In this document: positions 1 to 4,525 of the stretch, in pieces
How the letters are laid out: the number at the start of each line of letters is the position of its first letter
How positions within the stretch are numbered: position 1 is the stretch's first letter
Source: Nitrospirota bacterium
GTDB taxonomy: Bacteria > Nitrospirota > UBA9217
Assembly (NCBI GenBank): GCA_027456925.1
Contig: DAIDTZ010000212.1
Location: 1-5,490 of the forward strand
Direction: 5' to 3'
DNA: 5,490 nt
Program-made: the position numbers and the translations under genes
The notes under the pieces: model-generated
Seen by the model: the letters and a program-made list of their open reading frames with translations, nothing else
Told to the model about the DNA's origin: nothing
The model's database searches: none

Positions 1-251
1 AGGGGGACATTAAAGAGCAGGTGAAACTTGTGCTGGAAAACGCAAGGGCTGTTCTCGCCGCGGCAGGAGGCACTATGTCAGACATTATTAAGTCGACGAT
101 CTACCTTAAGAGCATGGCTAATTTCGCCGCTGTAAACGAAGTCTATGGAGGGTATTTTCCGACTGACCCGCCTGCCCGGGCCACGGTCGAAGTTTCCCGG
201 CTGCCGAAGGATGTAGCTGTTGAAATGGATTTTATCGCCTGGAAGGGGTAG
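1..251 (+). CDS. RidA/YjgF/UK114 family enamine/imine deaminase, 3' part only
   Basis: The open frame is already running at base 3 (GDIKEQVKLVLEN...) and stops at TAG 249-251, so about 82 codons are visible and roughly 45 N-terminal residues of a usual 125-130 residue RidA lie outside the window. The GTG at 21 is an internal valine, not a start. RidA proteins form trimers in the cytosol and hydrolyse reactive enamine/imine intermediates such as 2-aminoacrylate made by PLP enzymes. Family marks seen here: LENARAVLAAAG helix, STIYLK strand, NEVYGGYF, then PPARATVEV with the arginine (codon 177-179) equivalent to the substrate-binding catalytic Arg of RidA, and the closing RLPKDVAVEMD strand. 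It ends at the normal family C-terminus. The next gene converges from the other strand after only 2 bases and no intrinsic terminator is visible between them. Family assignment is firm; exact substrate is not known. Confidence 0.93.
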   Translation, partial: GDIKEQVKLVLENARAVLAAAGGTMSDIIKSTIYLKSMANFAAVNEVYGGYFPTDPPARATVEVSRLPKDVAVEMDFIAWKG

Positions 252-253
252 GA

Positions 254-856
254 TCAGCAAAAGTTCTGGGTTATGTACACTTTGCCATCCGGTCCAATGA
301 ACAGTCCGATACCTTCATTTTTCCAATAGGGTTCGAGAATGTTTTTCCGGTGACCGGGGCTATTCATCCATCCTTGGACTGTTGTTGCGGCTATTTTGTC
401 TTGCGGATTCCAGTCATAAAAAGCCTTCCCATTGATCGTCGTTACCGAGTCATAGAGGTTATTCAGCGCTATGTTTTCTGCGCCCATGTGGATGGTGCGA
501 CCCACATGGATGGAACAGTGGTAACCGTCGCGTTGATACCGATACACAAAATCGCGGCCCTCCGGAGAATAATGGTCAAAGTAATTTCTTTTTGACATGT
601 CCTTGCTGTGTTTTCTGGCGATTTTTGCAAGCGCATCATCCCAGGCCATCGGGGGCAAACCGTTCCGTTGCCGTTCGTTATTGATCAGGCTGTGTATCGC
701 TTTTTCCAGTTTTAGAATGTTTATGGAGGGCTTGCTTTTTCGTTCGGGAAGCTTGTACGCATGATCGGGCCGGGGTCCTGCGCAAGAAGCGACGGAGGAG
801 AGCAGTATGATCAAAGCGAGATTGCGTATGACCTTTTTCAAAGATGCTCTCGGCAT
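254..856 (-). CDS. CAP/SCP-domain (YkwD-like) secreted lipoprotein
   Basis: A 200-residue protein with a type II signal peptide: basic start (KK at 7-8, R11), hydrophobic core 13-23, lipobox V22-A23-S24-C25, so Cys25 is the likely lipidated residue. Residues 48-199 form a bacterial CAP (SCP/PR-1) domain: INNERQRNGLPPMAWDDAL helix, ARKHSKDM with H83, GAENIA with E127, and SPGHRKNIL with H169, which together are the expected cavity His/Glu residues. The domain closes with EGIGLF and YITQNFC. C114 and C200 could form a disulfide, which is inference. A stretch at 131-158 between GAENIA and the W163 helix is longer than in minimal CAP domains. Bacterial CAP proteins are extracytoplasmic; their biochemical role is largely unknown. 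The start ATG at 856-854 is preceded by GGAGAG at a 7-base gap. It is divergent from the transglycosylase gene and converges on ridA. Confidence 0.9.
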   Translation of the reverse strand: MPRASLKKVIRNLALIILLSSVASCAGPRPDHAYKLPERKSKPSINILKLEKAIHSLINNERQRNGLPPMAWDDALAKIARKHSKDMSKRNYFDHYSPEGRDFVYRYQRDGYHCSIHVGRTIHMGAENIALNNLYDSVTTINGKAFYDWNPQDKIAATTVQGWMNSPGHRKNILEPYWKNEGIGLFIGPDGKVYITQNFC

Positions 857-863
857 GACTTGT

Positions 864-869
864 CTCTCC
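864..869 (-). promoter_or_regulatory. Shine-Dalgarno site of the CAP lipoprotein gene
   Basis: On the minus strand GGAGAG ends 7 bases before the ATG at 856-854. It fixes that ATG as the start and rules out longer readings. Confidence 0.75.
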
Positions 870-921
870 GATCGGAAGTGTCACTTCACAGGATGAGCAA
901 TCGGACTTTAAATACATTCTT

Positions 922-951
922 ACTATAATGCCTGAGGCCGGTCCCTGTCAA
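922..951 (-). promoter_or_regulatory. Sigma-70-type promoter of the CAP lipoprotein gene
   Basis: Minus strand: a perfect TTGACA -35 (951-946), an 18-base spacer and TATAGT -10 (927-922), one base off consensus. Transcription would begin near 915, giving a leader of about 60 bases. Its -10 overlaps a perfect TATAAT on the other strand. Confidence 0.6.
924..929 (+). promoter_or_regulatory. Candidate -10 element for the lytic transglycosylase gene
   Basis: A perfect TATAAT on the plus strand, overlapping the minus-strand -10 at 922-927. No recognisable -35 lies 16-18 bases upstream (901-906 is TCGGAC) and there is no TGn extension, so on sequence alone it is a weak promoter. It could depend on an activator, or arise from -10 symmetry. 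Confidence 0.3.
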
Positions 952-996
952 TTGGCCATTGTTCATTCTGCAGGGACGAAATAAAAGATCGACTAT

Positions 997-1001
997 AGGA
1001 G
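997..1001 (+). promoter_or_regulatory. Strong Shine-Dalgarno-like AGGAG of uncertain use
   Basis: AGGAG lies 3 bases before an in-frame TTG (1005), 6 before an in-frame ATT (1008), 8 before an out-of-frame TTG (1010) and 48 before the ATG preferred here for the transglycosylase (1050). Its best-spaced ordinary start codon opens a 39-codon frame (1010-1129) that overlaps the gene's beginning. It therefore complicates the start choice. Confidence 0.4.
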
Positions 1002-1049
1002 AATTTGATTTGCTTTTTCATTCCTCTTCGTTTATTATGCGGACTAATT

Positions 1050-2522
1050 ATGAGATTACCGCATTCACTATTTCCGGCGCTGACCCTGTTCTGCTCAGTT
1101 TCAATGCTGTTCTCCGGCTGTGCGTATAAATCACTGCCTTCGCAGGAGAGCGAGACTCATGCCCTTTCTGACGACCAACTCCCTCTGAACGCAGTGTCTA
1201 CCGACGAGAGCGTATCCTCGTTCGTCGGGGCCGGCCAGGACGCGAATGATTCGGCTCCTTCGGATATCGCTGCGTCAAAGCAAAATGACAAAAATTCCCC
1301 CTCTGTGAAAAAGGAACCTGTCGACGATGATCAGGCGCTTCTCGATACGGCGCTGGAACTGACCGATACGGCGCAAGGATATTGGGAAGATAACGATATG
1401 GACAAGGCAGTCGAATCCCTGGATCAGGCCTATGCCCTTATTTTGAAGGTCCCGAACAACCCCAAGCTCTCCCAGCAAAAGGACGACCTCCGGTTCATGA
1501 TCTCCAAAAGGATCATGGAGATGTACGCTTCCCGCCAGACGACCGTCAAGGGAAGCTATAATGCGATCCCCATGGTGGTGAACGATCATGTGACGCGCGA
1601 AATACAATCGTTTCAGACCCAGGAACGGGATTTCTTTCTGGAATCCTATAAACGGTCCGGCAGGTACCGCGGCGAAATGGTGAAGGCCTTGAAGGAAGCG
1701 GGCCTTCCCGAGGAGCTTTCATGGCTGCCGCTCATTGAAAGCGGATTCAAAGTACGGGCATTGTCCCGGTCGCGCGCGTTCGGGCTGTGGCAATTCATCC
1801 CCTCGACAGGATACAAGTTCGGGCTGAAAAGAAACGACTGGATCGACGAACGACTCGATCCGGAGAAATCCACGGCCGCGGCCATCGCTTACTTTAAAGA
1901 GCTTCATCAGATGTTCGGAGATTGGGCAACGGTCCTCGCCGCGTACAATTGCGGTGAGGGAGCTGTGGCGCGAGTGATAAGAGAGCAGAAGGCCGATTAC
2001 CTTGACAATTTCTGGGATTTCTACGAACGGCTTCCGCAGGAAACGGCGCGGTATTTCCCGCGCTTCCTCGCTGTATTGGCAATTATTAACGATCCGGCGA
2101 AGTATGGATTTACGCTGGATGAGCCTGACAAGCCCCTGTCCTGTGAAACGGTGACGATCGAGAGGCCGGTTAAGTTAAGCGCCATGGCGAATAAACTGGG
2201 CATTGAGTTTGATGATCTTAGTGCGTTAAACCCCGAACTGCGCCGCGCTGCCACTCCCAATACGCCCTATGCGCTCAAGGTTCCTCTTGGAAAAGCTGCA
2301 GTAGTGCTTGCCAGCATCGATACAATACCCAAATGGTCGCCGCCGAAGGTGGAATTTGTTGTCCATCGTGTCAGGCGCGGCGAAACGTTGTCTCTCATAG
2401 CGCTCCGCTACCGGACCAGCACCCGAAGAATTCTTGAGGCGAACAACCTCCGTTCCGGAAGGTTACTGAGGATCGGACAGCGGCTGAAGATACCCACGAG
2501 ATATTCGTTATCTGCGTCGTAA
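1050..2522 (+). CDS. mltD: MltD-like membrane-bound lytic murein transglycosylase with LysM repeats
   Basis: Cleaves the MurNAc-GlcNAc bond of peptidoglycan with formation of 1,6-anhydro-MurNAc; acts in the periplasm, probably anchored to the outer membrane. From ATG 1050 the product is 490 residues with a 24-residue lipoprotein signal (hydrophobic core, then FSGC with Cys24 lipidated). Then come a polar linker to about 90, a TPR-like helical pair at about 96-162, and the SLT/MltD domain at about 195-340: PLIESGF with catalytic Glu230, AFGLWQFIPSTG at 243-254, and AAYNCGEG with Y299-N300. The C-terminus has a degenerate LysM (about 364-413, ending YALKVPLG) and a clear LysM (about 435-483: HRVRRGETLSLIALRY ... 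IGQRLKIP) for glycan binding. An in-frame TTG at 1005 would add 15 residues and a second hydrophobic patch; I prefer 1050 because it gives a compact signal peptide, although its own ribosome site (GGA at 1041-1043) is weak. Stop TAA is followed at once by a terminator. Confidence 0.92.
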   Translation: MRLPHSLFPALTLFCSVSMLFSGCAYKSLPSQESETHALSDDQLPLNAVSTDESVSSFVGAGQDANDSAPSDIAASKQNDKNSPSVKKEPVDDDQALLDTALELTDTAQGYWEDNDMDKAVESLDQAYALILKVPNNPKLSQQKDDLRFMISKRIMEMYASRQTTVKGSYNAIPMVVNDHVTREIQSFQTQERDFFLESYKRSGRYRGEMVKALKEAGLPEELSWLPLIESGFKVRALSRSRAFGLWQFIPSTGYKFGLKRNDWIDERLDPEKSTAAAIAYFKELHQMFGDWATVLAAYNCGEGAVARVIREQKADYLDNFWDFYERLPQETARYFPRFLAVLAIINDPAKYGFTLDEPDKPLSCETVTIERPVKLSAMANKLGIEFDDLSALNPELRRAATPNTPYALKVPLGKAAVVLASIDTIPKWSPPKVEFVVHRVRRGETLSLIALRYRTSTRRILEANNLRSGRLLRIGQRLKIPTRYSLSAS

Positions 2523-2523
2523 A

Positions 2524-2548
2524 GCAGGGGACTGCTACCCTGCCTTTT
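2524..2548 (+). terminator. Intrinsic terminator of the lytic transglycosylase gene
   Basis: Stem GCAGGG (2524-2529) pairs perfectly with CCCTGC (2538-2543) around an 8-base loop, followed by CTTTTCCTTTTC. It begins 2 bases after the transglycosylase stop. The minus-strand Smr gene's TAG stop (2537-2535) lies across the loop and stem boundary, and the T-rich tail is the template for that protein's Glu-Lys-Glu-Lys end. In the reverse direction the stem is followed only by TTTACG, so termination there would be weak. Confidence 0.65.
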
Positions 2549-2840
2549 CCTTTTCTTCGGTTGTGCGAATCACGCCCCGAAGCTCAACGATCGTAGCGCC
2601 CCATCCACCGGCCCCTTCTTCGGCTGTACGAAAAGATTTCACATAAGGCAGCTTTTCGAGGATTTCCTGAACAATTCGTCGCAGCGTACCGGTTCCTTTC
2701 CCGTGAATAATGCGCACCTGGAGAATGCCGCGCTTTCGGCATTCAGCAAGATACTCCGGCACGAGGCCCTTCACCTCTCCAGGCTGAAACGTGTGGAGAT
2801 CGAGCACTCCGTTAATGGGCTGTTCAATGAAATCGTTCAT
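2535..2840 (-). CDS. Stand-alone small Smr-domain protein
   Basis: A 101-residue protein that is almost only an Smr domain (MutS2 C-terminal type). Motifs in order: GVLDLHTFQP with H16 (the LDxHG-like motif, here with Thr in place of the usual Gly), a helix at 21-37, VRIIHGKGTGTLRR at 42-55 (the HGxG motif), and GGWGATIVELRG at 78-89. Smr domains bind nucleic acid and in several proteins nick or cleave DNA or RNA; in bacterial MutS2/SmrB the domain acts on mRNA at collided ribosomes. The solo protein's target cannot be read from sequence. The start ATG (2840-2838) has no good Shine-Dalgarno, but a strong promoter lies upstream. The charged tail EEKEKAG is encoded opposite the terminator of the convergent transglycosylase gene, 12 bases after that gene's stop. 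Confidence 0.9.
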   Translation of the reverse strand: MNDFIEQPINGVLDLHTFQPGEVKGLVPEYLAECRKRGILQVRIIHGKGTGTLRRIVQEILEKLPYVKSFRTAEEGAGGWGATIVELRGVIRTTEEKEKAG

Positions 2841-2884
2841 GCCAGGATATCTATTACGAATTTCCGGATCAGTTATTTTAAATG

Positions 2885-2913
2885 ATTATATTGATACCCC
2901 ATGATGGCGTCAA
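2885..2913 (-). promoter_or_regulatory. Strong sigma-70-type promoter of the Smr gene
   Basis: Minus strand TTGACG (2913-2908), exactly 17 bases, then a perfect TATAAT (2890-2885). Transcription should start near 2878, giving a leader of about 38 bases. It is the best promoter match in the window and suggests steady constitutive expression. Confidence 0.75.
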
Positions 2914-2934
2914 GACTATATTTTCGCTGACCTA

Positions 2935-2963
2935 TTGATAATCCATTATTCTCGTGCTATGGA
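2935..2963 (+). promoter_or_regulatory. Candidate promoter of the flavin oxidoreductase gene
   Basis: Plus strand TTGATA (2935-2940), 17-base spacer, then TATGGA (2958-2963) preceded by TGC, an extended -10 arrangement. It would give a leader of about 50 bases. The -10 hexamer itself is poor, so this competes with the TATAAT at 3005. Confidence 0.35.
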
Positions 2964-3004
2964 TATTTAATAATTATTGCCGCCTCTTCTGGCTCTATTT
3001 ACGA

Positions 3005-3010
3005 TATAAT
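3005..3010 (+). promoter_or_regulatory. Perfect TATAAT directly before the flavin oxidoreductase start
   Basis: TATAAT lies 7 bases before the GTG at 3018. If used, transcription would start at about 3017 and the mRNA would be nearly or fully leaderless. No -35 is seen at the proper distance; TTGCCG (2977-2982) is 22 bases upstream, which is too far. Confidence 0.3.
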
Positions 3011-3017
3011 ATGCCTT

Positions 3018-4304
3018 GTGAGCATGCAAAATAAAAAGATAGCGATCATCGGCGGAGGGGTAGCGGGCTTAACAGCGGCATATTTGCTCTCCGGGAAGTA
3101 CGACATCACCTTGTTCGAAAAATCCGGGAAGCTTGGCGGCAATGCGTATACGTTGACGACGTCTGAAGGCGCGGAAGTGGATATTGCCGCTGCGGTTTTT
3201 GGCAGATGCTCTTACAAAAATCTTTTCAGACTTTTCAGGAAATTGAACGTCGAAACCATTAGTTCCTTCCGGAGGCATTCCCCCGGCTGGTCCGGCCTGG
3301 GCGCGAGTTTTTTTGATCTGGATACGAAAACAGGAATATATCTGACGCCCGGGATCAAAGGGCTGCTCGCCCAAAATTTTGAAATACTAAGACCGGATCG
3401 TGTTCGTAGCATTCTGCAGCTCGCACGAGGTTTGCGCCGAGCCCAGACGTTATTGAAGCGGGGAGACCTTGCCGGTCTGACCGTCGAAGATGCTTTAAAG
3501 AAGGTCCCCGAGTTGCACGTGGACGCAAAGTTGATCTTTGTAACCTCTTTGTGTCTGATATCTTCCATGAACTGCGATGATGTCCTGGATGCTCCCGCCG
3601 GCTTCTTCATAGAAAAATTAAAAAAACACAGCGATCTGGCGGCTCCCAAAGCTTTGTTTTCCGTCCATTTTGCGAAGAATGGGACGAAGAGCTATGTGCA
3701 GGCCCTGTCCGCCCCTTACCGGGAGAGAATCATGCTGAATGCGCACGTCAAGTCCGTCCTGAGAGAGAATGACGGGGTTAGGGTCTTCATGAAAGACGGG
3801 CGGGAGATGCGGTTCGACAAGGTCGTTTTCGCCTGTAATGCCGATCAAGCGCTGGCACTTCTGGACCAACCGACTGATGATGAGAAGCGGCTGTTGGGGG
3901 CCTGGAAATACACCGAGGGAACGATCATCGTCCACCGCGATCATTCACACTTTCCCAAAAGGGAACTGATGGAAGGCTACACGTTTCTCTACAGAAAGAA
4001 GGGCAGGTACGTCGAAACTTCCGTCAGCGGCTCTCTGTGGGCGTTGCCCAACGTACCGGAAACATGCGACCTCATCAGTACGCAGCATCCGAATTTCCCG
4101 ATCGAGAAAGATCATATCGTATTCGAAAAGGTTTTCAGGACCCCCCTGTTTGATTTCCAGTCCTGCCCGACGGTAAAGGAACTGCCGTCTTTGAACGGCA
4201 CGAGGAACACCTATTATTGCGGCAGTCACTTCGGGTTCGGTCTGCATGAAGATGCTGTGACATCGGCGATCGAGGTCGCCCGGAATCTGGGAGTTGATTT
4301 CTGA
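3018..4304 (+). CDS. FAD-dependent amine-oxidase-like oxidoreductase (COG2907-like)
   Basis: A 428-residue soluble flavoprotein. The N-terminus is a Rossmann FAD site: IAIIGGGVAGLTAAYLLS with G12-G14-G17, then acidic E34 in LFEK and the LGGN motif at 39-42. The middle holds a substrate-type domain, a second FAD-domain strand set (FDKVVFACNADQALALL, about 268-284), and the C-terminal flavin clamp YYCGSHFGFGLHEDAVTSAIEVA (split here as YYCGSHFG, 399-406, and GLHEDA, 408-413). The ADQALALL and GLHEDA segments and the total length fit the predicted NAD/FAD-binding COG2907 group, related to amine oxidases and phytoene desaturases. In that group the segment after the FAD site usually reads VDxGFxV; here it is VDIAAAVF, so this is a divergent member. 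Substrate unknown; no partner gene such as a cyclopropane-fatty-acid synthase is adjacent. GTG 3018 and ATG 3024 are both possible starts, neither with a clear Shine-Dalgarno. Confidence 0.85.
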   Translation: MSMQNKKIAIIGGGVAGLTAAYLLSGKYDITLFEKSGKLGGNAYTLTTSEGAEVDIAAAVFGRCSYKNLFRLFRKLNVETISSFRRHSPGWSGLGASFFDLDTKTGIYLTPGIKGLLAQNFEILRPDRVRSILQLARGLRRAQTLLKRGDLAGLTVEDALKKVPELHVDAKLIFVTSLCLISSMNCDDVLDAPAGFFIEKLKKHSDLAAPKALFSVHFAKNGTKSYVQALSAPYRERIMLNAHVKSVLRENDGVRVFMKDGREMRFDKVVFACNADQALALLDQPTDDEKRLLGAWKYTEGTIIVHRDHSHFPKRELMEGYTFLYRKKGRYVETSVSGSLWALPNVPETCDLISTQHPNFPIEKDHIVFEKVFRTPLFDFQSCPTVKELPSLNGTRNTYYCGSHFGFGLHEDAVTSAIEVARNLGVDF

Positions 4305-4312
4305 ATCGGCGA

Positions 4313-4333
4313 AATCGTAAAGAGATTACGATT
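4313..4333. repeat. Perfect 8-bp inverted repeat after the flavin oxidoreductase gene
   Basis: AATCGTAA (4313-4320), loop AGAGA, TTACGATT (4326-4333). It sits 8 bases after the stop codon. It is AT-rich and has no T run behind it on the plus strand, so it is not a classic terminator; it may be a 3'-end hairpin or a protein-binding site. ATTACG recurs 10 bases later inside the palindrome TTACGTAA (4336-4343). Confidence 0.6.
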
Positions 4334-4341
4334 CATTACGT

Positions 4342-4368
4342 AAAAAAGTAAAAAGGCGAAATATCACC
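4342..4368 (-). terminator. Weak candidate terminator of the rhomboid-like gene
   Basis: Read on the minus strand: GGTG (4368-4365), 6-base loop, CGCC (4358-4355; one G-U pair), then TTTTTACTTTTTT (4354-4342). The T tract is good but the stem is only 4 bp. It lies about 160 bases past the rhomboid-like stop. Confidence 0.3.
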
Positions 4369-4392
4369 ACAGAGACGCGGAGGCACGGGGAA
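4369..4392. repeat. Octamer tandem repeat of the 'ACCACAGAGACACAGAGG' intergenic type
   Basis: Three degenerate 8-base units, ACAGAGAC / GCGGAGGC / ACGGGGAA, preceded by TCACC and followed by an A run. Purine-rich octameric strings starting ACCACAGAGAC recur between genes in many environmental bacterial genomes; that is from memory, not a search. Function unknown. Confidence 0.5.
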
Positions 4393-4525
4393 AAAGTCAA
4401 GCCCGGGAAAATAGAAGCCGACTCTAAATCCTCGGCCGGTATTCGAACCCTGCGTCCGCGCCGCGGTAAAACAGTTTTTTCAACGGAAATAGCGTAGAGA
4501 TGAAATCCCCCCTCGTTCGAATCCT

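Larger units (their letters stand above)
4305..4525. other. Non-coding stretch with several structured elements
   Basis: Between two convergent genes (flavin oxidoreductase and rhomboid-like). I see no gene in it. It holds an 8-bp inverted repeat (4313-4333), a TTACGTAA palindrome (4336-4343), an A-rich run, an octamer repeat (4369-4392), a tRNA-like segment (about 4376-4460), a short CCGC/GCGG hairpin (4456-4466) followed after 8 bases by a six-T run (4475-4480), and two copies of TTCGAA (4442-4447, 4516-4521). No convincing plus-strand terminator for the flavin gene is present, although the last hairpin and T run might do that job. Confidence 0.6.

Noticed and set aside
21..251. GTG 21 as a start giving a complete 76-residue protein
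   Set aside because: The frame continues to the window edge with RidA-like residues GDIKEQ before it, so the gene is cut by the window.
3212..3649. A 145-codon minus-strand frame opposite the flavin oxidoreductase gene
   Set aside because: It is Ser/Arg/Pro-rich shadow coding with no motif; the plus-strand frame carries the full FAD-binding domain.
4456..4480. CCGC-GCC-GCGG hairpin with a downstream six-T run as the flavin gene terminator
   Set aside because: The stem is 4 bp and the T run begins 8 bases after it, too far for a standard intrinsic terminator; it is only noted in the intergenic description.
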